A stretch of DNA of 64,000 nt from Hsuehochloa calcarea (Eukaryota > Streptophyta > Magnoliopsida > Poales > Poaceae): positions 124,001 through 188,000 of the forward strand of contig JAYEVG010000034.1 of NCBI GenBank assembly GCA_036346395.1, in the 5' to 3' direction. The position numbers were made by a program, and so were the translations under genes. Position 1 is the first letter of the stretch. The number at the start of each line of letters is the position of its first letter. Under the pieces are notes generated by a model, which did not search any database, had not been told where the DNA came from, and worked only from the letters and a program-made list of their open reading frames with translations. This document shows, one piece after another, positions 33,701-45,189 of this stretch.

Positions 33701-36700
33701 TAATTTTTGTTTTACTGGGTACTTTATCGGTAGTAAAGCTAGCTGTGCTCGATCACCTCCACAGGGACTCGGGCATGTCGGATGCTTGCCACGCAAAGAC
33801 ATCTGCGTTAGCTCGGAGGAAGGTAATGAGGCGTCTTCCTATTTGGGGTCGGAAGTCTCCGTCGCGAGCAATCTTGAGGTTCTTCTGCGTCGGAGGAACC
33901 TCTTTGACTTGATCGTTCGGCTTTGGTGCGACTTTAGGCCGACTTGCTAGTCGAAGGTGACTTTCATCTCGAGTTGGTATTTGACCAACCATCTCGAGGA
34001 TCGGCGGTCGTGACTATCGCCATCTTTTGTCACATCGAATGGTGATCACTCCTTTGGGACTGGCATCTTAAGACATTGATACGTAATGAGTAGCCATTAA
34101 GAATTTTGCCAAAGTTGGTCGTCCAGAGTATGGCATTATATGCCGTGTCGAAATCGACCACATCAAAGAGACTTTCTCGTCACGAAATTACTTGGTGAGC
34201 CAAATGTTAAAGGAAGAGAAACTTGGCCAATAGGTTTGGTGAAGACCGGTACAATTCCATGAAAGGAGTATCGTCTGAAGCCTTACCTTTGTCACCGGTA
34301 CTTGCATCTCGTCCGGGGCATTAGTAAATAATATGTTCAAGCGCCACCATCAACCAACACTCGATTGACCGACAGCGGTTGTTGATGGTGGGTTCACCCT
34401 AATCGGATATCGACTGATCGACTCGTAGTGATCGGACGGTCATCCTTCTCAAAGAGATGGTAACTTCCGACCACTTTGGTAATTTATTGTGAGAGGAGTA
34501 TGTAGAGAATTTACCTCTCGTCCGTGACTTTAAGTTGTCGTTTGGAGTCGTATGCCGATGATCCTCGTAGATGTGCTCAACGGTATGTTGCGGATCTTGG
34601 AGCAGCATCTCCTCATCATCAAGCGACTTTTGGCCACTCGTATGTCCTACCCTTTCGAGTAGGGAGTGGTGCTTTAGTTGTAGTAGTCTCGAGCTTTCTT
34701 TGGAAAACTTCGGCGATTATGAGGTCATGTCCTTCCTTTTATGAAAAGGACACCACCTTGGTTTGTCGTTCCTACGATCGTAGCGCTTACCTTTGCCTTG
34801 ATCGAGTGCGACTTGGTGGTTTGGGGCTCTCCATCTTTCACGGCGAACCTCCTTGGAACCAGCGGCTTGTGGTTTTGATTTTTATTTTCTTCTTGGACTT
34901 TTTGCTTTTTATCTTTACCAACTTCACGGCTCTCGAGGAGTATATGTTTCTCGATCGATAGTGTTGTTCCACTCGGCGCCTCGAAGCGATTGCATATCGA
35001 TCGGCCATCTCGAAGAGTTCGACATGATGTTGGGAGGATTGAGCAATGTCCTCCGTTATTCTTCTCTGCGGACTCCTTGCTTAAAAGCCACGATCACGGA
35101 GGAATCGAAATTTCGAATTGAGTTCTGAACGACTAAAGCGTTTGATGAATTGGCGCAAAGTCTCGTTGTTGTTCATTTTATCGGTGCAAGTCGTCTTCTT
35201 TTCGAGCGGTTGTATGTGCCTTGGAAATTCGCTGTGAAGATCACGAGAGTGTTGCCAGAGTAGATCGACTCGAGTGGTTGGTTTAATAACCACGATCGGC
35301 GGATCCTTCGAACACGATCGGAAGGTAATTCGCCATTACATGCTCTCCTCCTCCTGCTTTGCTCGGACGGTATTTGTATAGATCTGAAGAAATTCGATGG
35401 GATTTTGAGATCCATCAAATTTCTCCATGTTCTTTGTCGAAAATGAGGTGGCGGTGAGCGCCGCTCGAAGGTCGGCGAAAATGCGGCATCGGTAATCACT
35501 TCTTAGCGCCTTCTTTGTAGAAAAGAAGGGTTAATGTCACCGGTGATCGTATCTGACGATACCGTGTGGTGACACATTACGTAGTAGGCCTCGGTTCCAC
35601 GAGGAGAATACTCCTCGTATTCCACTCGTTAATGAATTTCTTTGTCGAAGTGGTGAATGATCACCTCTTGAGGGCTTCTTGATCTTGGTGATCGAAGGTA
35701 TTTCTCGAATAGGGAATCGATTCGACTTATGGTCGTGTCGATTCCTCGTGAAAATATTCGATTGATCGGTAGGCGAGGAAGTCGTATTGCTACGACTACA
35801 CGAGTGTTGTCGATGAGGTACCTCGATCTTGTCATCACGATTCGAAGTCTTTGCGTAATCTCTTGACAAAGAGATCGTACCACAGCGTTCGAGCAAGCTC
35901 TTGGTGGGATTCTCGAGCAAGTCGTTGATGTTCGGAGTTCTTGTACCTCCTCCGACTGATGTTGAATGCGCCCAGGCAAGTTCTTCTGGACTGCAATTTT
36001 CTTTCTTCTGACGACATCAAAATCCTCCTCCTCAGGTCTTTGAGGCCTTCTTAGTGGAGTGCGAGAATGTCGAGGATTTCCCTCGCGTTCATCAGTGTTG
36101 GTCCTCTCGCCAGCGGTGGTGCCCTTACCATTACCACGAGGCGCGGTGTGTGATCTTCGGGAGTGTCCTTATCTCGGCCTCCATGAGGTGACCACGATTT
36201 GGGGAAGGGCGAAGACCTCCGTTGATGATTCTCACTTGCGCTCGAGGCCTCCCCGCTTGAGGAGTGCTCGAGGGACACCATCTGGCGACTTGGAGTAATC
36301 CCCTCCAGGTAGGGGAACTCCGGGTTATAACTGTCTCCATTCGCAAATGAGATCTGCGGGGAGGCGGTCAATTCTGAGGAAAAGCATGCTTGATCCACCC
36401 TCTCTGGAGTTACCACGAGAGAGAATCACTAGATCTTTGGTGGAGTCTGGAATGGTGGCTCCCGAACTTGACTTACCAAGTCGGACCGTCTTAAGGGGAC
36501 TTGAACACTTGGAGAAAAACTCTCGTCGCGTTGTGAGTCCTCACAGGCGGTCTGGTCGGATTGACCCTTGTCCTTTGAGGGAAATGGCTCCTCTGTTGGG
36601 CGTATTGTTGTGGGGATAAGGATCCCTCCTCAACTCTATTAATGGGATGGTTTCTGGAGAATAATCTCAAGGCAACATCACCATCGGCGGATGCATCACT

Positions 36701-36786
36701 CGGTTCATAGTCGAAACCGGCATCCATGTCGGCGTCTGCGTGTCTGCCAAGTCAAACCAGTTCTCCTCGTTCCATTCTCCCGCCAT
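30770..36786 (-). pseudogene. Gypsy gag-pol polyprotein, degraded
   Basis: ATG near 36786 begins MAGEWNEENWFDLAD. Gag capsid-like sequence (QFIKRFSRSELNSKF) lies near 35150. A protease-like VLVDGGA motif lies near 34350. Reverse transcriptase has DVFAWQASDMP, HPQWLANLRMVKKSNGKWR and MEAYVDDLVVKS (33992-33013), so the YVDD catalytic box is intact. RNase H follows (PVYYAGEFYTPKER, then DFVAEWTN near 32500). Integrase lies at 31760-30770 with FCALGLDILGPLPKAP, MVNTYASAKFREFYDELGTK and a C-terminal WEGPYTVVEV-like segment. Frequent frameshifts and stops separate these, and several segments have lost one or two bases. Confidence 0.88.
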
Positions 36787-36857
36787 GATTGCATGAGATT
36801 GGAAAAAGAGAGTATGTTGACAAGAGATTACGGAAGATCCCCACAGACGGCGCCAAG

Positions 36858-37624
36858 CGCCGGTGTATTAGAACCGATCTTACGTAAAGATTGTTTGATT
36901 CGGGGGGTCTCCTAGAGATAAGATCACGCAGAGTGGATTGACACGGGATGTTTAGGCGAGTTGGGCCTTCTCGGAGAGAATAATAACCCTAATCCTGTGT
37001 GTATGGTATTCTTGATGATCAAGTAAAAGACTAAGACTATTACAGAGAATAGCACTTGTGTTCCTACTTGACTGGCTCTTGTTCGCCTTTTTCTATCTCT
37101 CTGATCGATGCCCTTATATAGTCGTGAAGAAGTAGCCGTTTTGCCCTGCGGGAGATGCGCCTGATTAATCCAGTAACGGGCGCATGCTGGCAGTAATTAC
37201 TGGCGCCTCGGCTTCTTCACGCCGTCTGGCAATTATCTTCCAGAGATAATGGGGTAATTACGCACCATTAATAAGCGGAATAATAGTGCGTGCAGACCGT
37301 TCGGATTCCTTAATCAATTGGACCCACTCGCCTGTAGGTTTGATTATAAGGTGGTCGTAGTTTACCTGGTCGTAGAAGAACTTACGACCAGGTAGCAGTC
37401 GTAGAAGGACTTACGACCAGGTAGCAGTCGTAGAAGGACTTACGACTATGTAGTGGTCGTAGAAGGACTTACGACCATGATATAGTCGTAGCAAGACTTA
37501 CAACCACTTATTGGACTTCTCCCTTTTAGATAAGGGGTACCTCTGGGGACTATGTGACATCATATTTACCCATAATAAGAATTATAGATAAAAGATAAAA
37601 ATGAGGATTATTAGATCCTCGTCA
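36858..37624 (-). repeat. Right (5') LTR of the gypsy element
   Basis: 767 bp, highly similar to 24634-25394; differences are mainly small indels. Its first three bases are CGC instead of TGT, next to the primer-binding site. Confidence 0.92.
37351..37506. repeat. Palindromic GTCGTA...TACGAC array, right LTR
   Basis: Five units corresponding to those in the left LTR, for example GTCGTAGAAGGACTTACGAC. Confidence 0.92.
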
Positions 37625-37930
37625 AAGCTAAAGAAGTTATTTGGTTAAGCGCATGTTTACCCTTGCAGAGCATCAATCTGTGACGCTCTGTGTCATTACC
37701 TCTAGGGTAATCACACTTAGGCACACGGATTACTATTAAATGCGATGGGAACAACTTTGCTCGACGAATAGCAAGCCCTTTTATCGAGTTGCCTTGAGAA
37801 CAATAAGATATAAATTGTACATCTTTATTACAGTAGTAGCCACGCAAGGCTATGGTTCTTAATACAAATATTACACAAACACAAAAGGGAGCTTCTCCGC
37901 TTCTGTAGTCTGCTCTAAAGTACCGCCCTC

Positions 37931-38064
37931 CTATTCGTCCCACGAGTCAAAGATGGCGCCCATCTCGCTCAGGTCCTCGTAGTTGGTGCCTTCTCCTCCT
38001 GCAGCTGCATCGGTACCTATAAGTCCTTCGTCCCACTCGGAATAGTTCCCGGCCAGACTAGGAT
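37931..38064 (-). pseudogene. Isolated terminal exon of an unidentified gene
   Basis: Read on the - strand, a good acceptor (ATATAACTTCAG) is followed by 44 codons. They start PSLAGNYSEWDEGLIGTDAA and end DLSEMGAIFDSWDE before TAG (37931-37933). AATAAA occurs about 105 bp downstream (near 37829-37824), consistent with a 3' UTR. The acidic, Trp-containing C-terminus is not one I can place. No upstream exon was recognised up to the Harbinger element, so it is probably a relic cut off by insertions or a captured fragment. Confidence 0.45.
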
Positions 38065-38797
38065 CTGAAGTTATATGAAATAGTCGCTAAAATCTGTAGT
38101 TTTGATAGTTTGTACAATAAAATTTTTGTAGTTGTTTCGAAATATACTCTATAACAATTGATCGGGTGTTGTTCCTGTGGATCAAGTGGTTTTCGCGGTT
38201 CAAAAAATGGGAAAGAGTTGGTCTTTAGCAGCCTGCAGACCCCATGCACAGTTGTTTTTCAGTGTCATTCTTTTTGTCCTTCTCCATTCGAAAACACCCA
38301 AACATGGTCAACACCGTCGTTGATCGACAGGCAAATCCATAATTTATGCTTGGGGTGGCCCATATGATCTTGCCTGCCGGCTTCAGTGCTTTGGCCTTGT
38401 TTATTTATTTATTTCGGCTGCTTGACCACTAGAGGAGTCAGACGCTATCTTTGATCGGCACACTGAAATTGTGTATGCTACTCTTAAAAATGCAGAATAA
38501 CTAAGGAATGTCACCATCAAGTTGATCACACTATATATATAATTTTATTTTGGGTTCGGCAAGCAGAGCCGGCCTTGTTAAAATGCTTTTACCCATTTCT
38601 ACGTGTGGGGACAATGGCGTGTATACTAGATAAGATCACTGATGATAGTCGTAAAGCACTCACTGTCCATTTTCTGACAAATATCGCTCAGAACAGTTGG
38701 AAAAACATACTGCACAATACTATAACTATTTCGACAGCGAGAGCCCCAATCCGCAGTAGAAAAGAAACAAAGAACACGATGTCCCTCGTGCGCTACA
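38065..38797. other. Intergenic sequence between the relic exon and the Harbinger element
   Basis: AT-rich, no recognised gene. It could hold intron sequence of the gene whose last exon is at 37931-38064. Confidence 0.4.
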
Positions 38798-38988
38798 GGA
38801 TCTGTTTGCTACGACTGCAATTTTTTTTGAAAAAACGGGTTTCAGATAGGCCGTAAAGTTGAACGGTTGAACTGAAGAGATTCTGTGTTTGGCTGTCTAG
38901 ATTTTATATAAACTGGCTGTAGCTTTTGAGATGAAAAATGTCTGACATACCTCTGAGTCAAATGATGGCTTTTTTGATGTCGTTTAAC
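38798..38988. repeat. Left terminal inverted repeat of the Harbinger element
   Basis: About 190 bp, matching the reverse complement of 44986-45189 with several indels. Confidence 0.75.
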
Positions 38989-40224
38989 GTCAATTAACGA
39001 TAGCTAATATAATTGACGACAGCTAACAAAATTGACCGCAATTCACGATGATTACCGCAATTATCGCAATTGATCAGAATTAATACAATAGGCCGCAATT
39101 AACGACAATTAACAATAAATAATTGTTACAATAAAAAATTATTACATAAATAATCATTACAATAAATAATTATTACAATAAACAATGAATACATAACTAA
39201 ATCATTTATATAAGAAGAGAAAAACCGGTGGTGGCTAGGGTTGTGAGCGGCTCGGCGGCGGTGGCAGGGGGGAGTTCGGTGGCGCCTCGGGGTGGGGGCC
39301 AGCTCTGTCGGCGAGGCAGTGGTAGCTTCGGGGCGGAGGAGGGCAGTGTGGCTTGAAGGAGGAGGAGGGGAGGGTGGCGGCTCAGGGGAGGATAAGGGGA
39401 TGGTGGTGTCAGTGGAGGACGGCCGCCGCCGCCGCCGCGTCGGGGGAGGATGACGTGGGCGACGGCCAGGAGGAGGAGAAGGGGGCAGGGTGGCCCCGCT
39501 CACGGGAGGAGGAAAAGGGGAGAGCAGTGCGCACGGGGAGGAGGAGGACCGGTGGGGGCCTCGGGAGAGAGGATGACGAGGGTAGGGCGGGATGGGGTGG
39601 CAACGTGGGAGAAAGGAGCAGAGAGGAGGCGTGGGAGAAGGGAGGGAGGAGGAGGGTGTGGTGCGGAGCGGGCGACAATAGTGTTAGGGTTCGAGTGGGG
39701 GAGGCCGGTGGGAGGGGTCTTTGTTCTGTAGCAAAAACGGGTAATTACATCTCAACTTTAGAAGTAAAGTAGAAACGAGGCTGCAGAAAAACCAAAAAAA
39801 CTCCATGTAGATGGATTTTGACTTCTGACTTCCTCACATTGTTTAAAACGGTGAAAAGCCGAAGTCGTGTTTAACTATAACACGAGCGATGCTTTTACTT
39901 CACACTTTCTGTCCCGTGCAGAAAATTATAATGCAGATATCTGTTGGCGTCACCTTTCGAATTTCTCCATTTCCTTTTTTCTAAAAAAGAGACCAGCGGT
40001 AGCTTTTCGATTTCGAGTGCACTAGCTATTTGACCGTAGCCCCGGGTTTGCTTTCAGTGGTGTCACTTGTTACGTTCGCGGCGATAATCGCAGAGCTGGA
40101 TCGGCTGTAGCCCCGCAATTTTGGGACCCGGATGCCATAATCGAACGATGCTAAGTTGGTAGGATTGATATTTTGGCTGACAATTAGTTCAAAATTGTAT
40201 GGCAATTGGCAATTGCCAAACTAG

Positions 40225-40870
40225 TGGAATATCACAGATAGAGAAATATCTCAAATAGCCAAATAAGAATTGCAGATGGTGAGGTACCATCGCATAAACT
40301 GGTTGCATGATGTAACCAGAGACATGTCTTGCGTAAAATTCAAGAAAACCCCATTTTTACTACTCGTATAACCAAGTGAGGTATATACATATTTCAGGTG
40401 GTAATTTTATAGCTAGACATGCATATGCAAGCAAGAGGAACAAATATGTATACCATCAAAAGAAACCTTTTTTTTTCTCAAATATCACATATAGAAATGT
40501 ACTGTCAAGAAGACATCGCATAAATAGGTAGCGTGATGTAACCATAGATGCATCTAATGCGAAATTCAAGAAAAAATGTTCTTTTTGCAATCAAGAGAGG
40601 TATATATCAGCTACTCCCTCTAGTTATAAAATAGTGATATTTTGGATATCGACATAGTCTCCAAAACACAACTTGATCACTAATTTTTATTATAATATAT
40701 TTATAAAACATAATATATTATAATATTATAAGAGTATCATTATAGACAAATATATTAATATCATTTTCAAGGATCCGAACATTACCTTTCGTGATTGAAG
40801 GGGGTAATAATTTTATAACTAGACAAGATTATGCAAGCAAGACAAACAATTGGCAATGTATTGCTATGCC
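40225..40870. repeat. Two-copy tandem repeat, second copy interrupted by a MITE
   Basis: Copy 1 (about 40225-40480) and copy 2 (about 40481-40611 plus 40805-40870) share AATATCACA, CATCGCATAAA, GTGATGTAACCA, AAATTCAAGAAAA, GAGGTATATA and TAATTTTATA.CTAGAC. The Stowaway MITE sits inside copy 2. Confidence 0.8.
40614..40804. mobile_element. Stowaway-like MITE
   Basis: About 191 bp starting CTCCCTCTAGTTATAAAATA and ending GATTGAAGGGGG, flanked by TA on both sides (40612-40613, 40805-40806), the Tc1/mariner target. The internal AT-rich sequence has hairpin potential. The insertion point is confirmed by the uninterrupted first copy of the surrounding tandem repeat. Confidence 0.87.
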
Positions 40871-42301
40871 CTCGCATCAGTACCATCCATTTCCTGAGTT
40901 CCCCACGTATACGCTTGCACCATCATCGGATTTCGCCTCATTAGTGGTCCAATAAGCGATAACCTCTTTATTCTTTGCTTGCCTATCAAGGACAAGGAGG
41001 TCAAGGAAGACCTTAGTCAAAAGTCCAAGATTATTTATTGCTGTTTGAAAGCTCTCACTCCCATGTGGGTGGCATATTATTATTGCTGTTAGAAAGCTCA
41101 AGCCACAGTGCAATGACTTTTCCATCGTTATCTCGTCACTCCAGACGTCACATTTCCTCTTGGCTGCTGGAATCCTCTGCGGTATCCTTCATGGAGCTCT
41201 GCGTGGTTGGCAGTATGCAGCGTGCACAATGAATCCCAAGTTATTAGTTTGGCCCAAAGCGTTCATCTCCCTTGTCCGATCTCAAGATACTTAAGTCATA
41301 ATTTCTGCTTTAACTTTTGGGTAAGAAAAGCCGAAAGCCGAAACAAACGGCTGGTTTTTTTATTGGCTTTCGTCGAAAGCTCAAAGCCATCAATCATAAG
41401 CCGAAAGCCAGGTCTTGAGGTCTTTCCGCCTTCCACTCCCAGCGATCCGAAATACACCCAAATTTTGCAAAATTACCCACCTCATACCCAGTATTTAAGT
41501 CTGCTCGTTCCCCTCCCCACCCCGCTCCTCCCCGCTTCCCCCGGCGCCGTTCTGCTTCCAATCTCGCGTTCGCCTCCGACTCCCCACGCCACGGCCGCCG
41601 GTTCCTCCACAGCTCCCTCGCACGAGCGCCTCCAAGGCACCGGTCTTGGACCAGTACATCCTTCCCGGTCCTCCTCGCACCGTACGTCCAGGAACCCGGC
41701 CCCACCCGGCGTGCGACCGATTCGCCCACGGCCACGACCCGACCACACACTTGACCTCGGTCGCCCATCCCGAGAACCCAGCCCCTAACCTCGAGGTCGC
41801 GCCCACCTCTCGGTACCAGTGCAGAGCCCCAAGGCGTCGCCGCCGGCCGTGGGCTTCTTGTTTATTTTGGCATGGAGATTGCTCAAAGCTGATCTTGAGT
41901 TTTGCGGCTAGATGAGGTTGTGATGTCTTAATTCTAAATGATAGCATTGTCCGAGCACTCATAGTTGAATGTGAGAAATGTATGGTAGCGTCTTTGGAAT
42001 TTTAGGTCTTGATACTGTCAATGAGCAGTAGCATTTCTTGAATGTTAATGAAGGTTTATGGGAGAATCCTTGTATCGATTTGGGGTATTTTAGTGGATAT
42101 AGTCTAATCTTACGTATTTATGTTTATGGATTCGATGAATTTATATATGCAATTGCTATCAAAGTGATTGGTTTGCCTTCTTAAATAGTATCATTGAATA
42201 TCACTATAGTATTGAGTAGGTTTAGTGGTGTTTAGTTTATACACTAATCTAGAAAGTTTGACATACATAATTGATTATTTGCTAAAGTGGTATCTTGTAT
42301 A

Positions 42302-43279
42302 GATGGATAAAGCACAAGTCGCAAACAACTGCTTCTTGTATGGGATGCATTCACAAATGAAGTGTTCATTGACATCTATGTGGAAGAGGTTATTGCAAAA
42401 ATAGACCCTTGCGGTGTTTGAACAACAAAGGGTATCACAACCTTATAACCAAGTTCAAAGAACGCACTAACAAAAGTACTGTAGTAAGCAATTAAAGAAC
42501 CATTAGGGCAGTTTGAAGAGGACTATTCCAATTGGAAGACATTGAAGCTCCATGCATCGGGGCTGAGCATCGATCCTAAAGCTGGAACCATTGAGGCAAG
42601 TGATCAATGGTGAAATGAGCAGATTAAGGTATGTAATCTTTAATGTTTTTGCATATGTATTGGAATTCAATTGTTTAAACTATTTCATGGATTCTTGCAT
42701 TTCTCTAATCATGAGCTATGCCACAATGTAGCAAGTACAAAAAGCACCCTTGCAACATGAGGACAGGCTCGATATCATTTTTGATGGTGCAAGTTGTACA
42801 AATGAATCCTCTCTTGTCCCTGGAGCAAATAATGCCACCCATGTCAATCTCGAAGATGATGAGGCGAGAGTGAGGTGAGGGTGATGAGGTGAGAGTGGGG
42901 AACCTTGCCAGAAGAAGTCGATCCATGTGGACAAAGGCAAGAAGAGAGCTAGCCATGGCTCTCCAAGTGGAAAGAGGCCGAAGAAGGCATACAAAGATGT
43001 GCAATTGAAACGTTTGGTAGATATTATAGGGAGGTCTCATGGTAGCAAGAATTCTGTGATCAATACACCTAGTCCAGTGGTTGATCCTGTTAGGCTAGAG
43101 ATATCTGAGATGATTAATTTGGTTATTGAGGTTGGAGCCGAAGAAGGGAGTGATGAGTATTTCTATGCCACACAACTCCTCATCAAGAAGGAGTATCGAG
43201 ATGTCTTTCACACACTAAAGACACCTCAAGGGCGGCTAGCATGGCTTACAAGGACATGGGAGGAGAAGAAGAGGCGTTA
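42302..43279 (+). pseudogene. Myb/SANT-like accessory protein of the Harbinger element
   Basis: Harbinger ORF1-type DNA-binding protein that assists the transposase. ATG 42302 starts MDKAQVANNCFLL. The Myb/SANT-like domain reads EVFIDIYVEEVIAK, KGYHNLITKFKERTNK, KNHWDSLK-like and DYSNWKTLKLHASGLSIDPK. The reading frame breaks near 42415 and 42480. A donor (TTAAG|GTATGT, near 42629) and acceptor (AATGTAG, near 42732) define an intron. The second exon runs from QKAPLQHE through KRASHGSPSGKRPKKAYKD (a basic tract) to the C-terminal DEYFYATQLLIKKEYRDVF and a stop at 43279. Similar host proteins are annotated as L10-interacting MYB-domain proteins. Confidence 0.72.
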
Positions 43280-43499
43280 GATAGTTTGAATTATATTCCT
43301 AAGACTTGTTATGTTAGTTATGTATGCTACTTGGTGTCATGTAACATACTATATGACTTGTTATGTCAGTTATGTATGCTAATTAGTGATCTCTTATAAA
43401 TGTGTCATTTATTTATGTCATGTCTTATAAATGTGTTATTTATGCCATGTGCGATCGTTTGTTTATGTGTTGTAGTGGTCATTTTTTAATTATGTTATT

Positions 43500-44796
43500 T
43501 GTGTATGCGGATGAGTTCTTCAAGTTAAATGCGATTCAAGTGATGATGATTCAACTCATGAAGGTGTGGTGGGCGATGGAGGACCGGATATGTTCTTGCC
43601 GCTAGTTGCGATTGCGCTTTTGGATGTATGGATAACTATAGTGACTCCAATATGAAGAGGCCAAGCAAAATACCTACAATGATGGGGATCCAATGGGTTG
43701 AGGATACACTTGCTAGTGCACAAGAGTGTTATGACATGTTTAAAATGCGAAAGTCAGTTTTTCTTTGCCTTCATGACACTCTTGTTAATAACTATGGCTT
43801 GAAATCAACTGCGGAGGTGAACTCAAAGGAAGCATTCGCAATGTTCGTATGGACTTGTGGAGCTCCTCAATCCAAGCGCCAAGTCAAGAACCGGTTTGGC
43901 CATTCCAAAGAAACCATGAGTAGGAAGTTTGCAGAGGTTTTGGAATGTGTACCATCTTGGTATTGACAACATAAAGCCTACAGATCCTCAATTCTCTACA
44001 ATACATCGTAGACTTCGGGAGGGAAGGTTTTCCCCTCATTTTAATAATTGCATCGATGCAATAGATGGAACACATATACATGTGACGGTGCCCTGCGATA
44101 GACGACCAGTGCATTTCAACCAGCATGGATACACTAGTCGAATGTCATTGCTATTTGTGATTTCGACATGAGGTTCACTTTTGTTTGCCTTTGGTTGGCA
44201 CAGGTCCGACACGACACGCGCATACTCCTTGATACCTTGGTAACGTACAAGGACTGCTTTCCACACCCTTTAGAAGGTACTTTCCTTGTTATTTTCACGT
44301 ACATTTCCAACCTTTGCGTATGGGGTCAATAGTTTTTTTTCCACTTGAATTGTAGGAAAGTATTATCTAGTGGATTCTGGATACCCAAACCGCAAAGGTT
44401 ATCTAGCTCCATACAAGAACCAAAGGTATCATGTACGAATTACAAGCTTGATGGTACACGGTTGAATTTGAAAGAGGTGTTCAATTTTCATCACTCTTTC
44501 CTTGAATGTCATTGGCGTCGTTTGGTATTTGTAAGATGAAGTGGCGTATTCTACTGAAAATTCCAAGTTACAATGAGCACAATCAAAAGAAAATTATCAT
44601 TGCAACAATGGCTTTGCATAATTTTATTCGAGATAGTGCTTTGATTGATAATAATTTTGCTCGTGCAGACAAGAATGGGGATTATGTAGACGGGGACATG
44701 TCCACTAACCTCAGCACACATGATGATACAGCTGTTATGGATGATGTTGACATGAACGGCCTCCGTGACGCTATTGCAATGGCTTTGGTAGCATGA
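43500..44796 (+). pseudogene. PIF/Harbinger transposase (DDE_Tnp_4), degraded
   Basis: Order of parts: HDTLVNNYGLKSTAEVNSKE and KRQVKNRFGHSKETMSRKF (helix-turn-helix region, 43628-43960); a frame change near 43945; YHLGIDNIKPTDPQF; then CIDAIDGTHIHVTVP (first catalytic Asp, AIDGTHI signature, near 44055). After that come RHDTRILLDTL-like sequence to a splice donor near 44275, and a second exon near 44356 with YYLVDSGYPNRKGYL (second catalytic Asp) and a frameshifted FNFHHSSL-like segment. Finally KWRILLKIPSYNEHNQKKII and TMALHNFIRDSAL lead to TGA 44794-44796. At least two frameshifts and in-frame stops are present, so it is non-functional. Confidence 0.8.
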
Positions 44797-44985
44797 CGAT
44801 AGGATAGATGGAAGATATATGCAGCATTTTGTATGTAGTACTTGCCAATTTAAACCTTGTACAAGGGACTGATCTTCTAGTCCAGATTATTTTGACATGC
44901 TTTTGAAGGATTTTATTGTTAAATATCGTTAAATGTTCTTAAATGTCGTTAAATATTGTCAAATATCGTTTAATGTTGTTAATTC

Positions 44986-45189
44986 AGTTAAACGACATCA
45001 AACAAGCCATTACTGTCCTCATGGGCATTTCAGACATTTCACATCTCGGAAGCTGCAGCCAGCCTACCTAAAAGCTAGACAGCCAAACATCAAATCGAGA
45101 AAAAACGACAATTCAACCGCGGTAGGAAAAGCCTACGGCCTGACCCGAAGCCGCTTTTCAAAAAAACCTGGTTTGTGCCAAGCAGGGCC
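44986..45189. repeat. Right terminal inverted repeat of the Harbinger element
   Basis: Ends CCAAGCAGGGCC (45189) followed by TTA. Reverse complement of the left repeat. Confidence 0.8.

Larger units (their letters stand above)
24634..37624 (-). mobile_element. Ty3-gypsy LTR retrotransposon with antisense gene, ~13 kb
   Basis: Bounded by LTRs 24634-25394 and 36858-37624 and by a perfect 5-bp target duplication AAGCT (24629-24633 and 37625-37629). Read on the - strand, the right LTR is the 5' LTR, followed by a primer-binding-site-like TTGGCGCCGTCTGTGGGGAT. The polypurine tract GTCGGGGGCTAGA precedes the left (3') LTR. Gag-pol runs 36786 to 30770 in order protease, RT/RNase H, integrase (gypsy order). 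A multi-exon gene on the + strand fills 25974-29805, convergent with pol. The size and antisense gene recall large grass gypsy elements such as Grande; the exact family is not established here. Confidence 0.93.
38989..42301. other. Long 5' region of the Harbinger element
   Basis: No intact gene. In order: AT-rich AATTAAC/ATAAATAA stretches (39000-39200), a GC-rich purine-biased island (39215-39730), a tandem repeat split by a Stowaway MITE (40225-40870), a second GC-rich island (41480-41870), then AT-rich sequence up to the Myb/SANT gene. The islands have open frames but no domain I recognise. Confidence 0.5.
38798..45189 (+). mobile_element. PIF/Harbinger DNA transposon, degraded, ~6.4 kb
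   Basis: Long inverted repeats (38798-38988 and 44986-45189) share GTTTGGCTGTCTAG, GGCTGNAGCTTNNGAGATG, AATGTCTGA and GATGTCGTTTAAC blocks. The right end read inward begins GGCCCTGCTTGGCACAAACC, the usual GGSCC start of grass PIF elements, followed outside by TTA (45190-45192), the expected target. The left end has decayed (GGATCTGTTTGCT) and its flank is not TTA. Inside are the two genes expected of the superfamily, both on the + strand: a Myb/SANT protein and a DDE transposase. Confidence 0.85.

Noticed and set aside
39353..39772. 139-residue + strand open frame
   Set aside because: Gly/Glu/Arg-rich product of a GC island; no start context, domain or splice partner.
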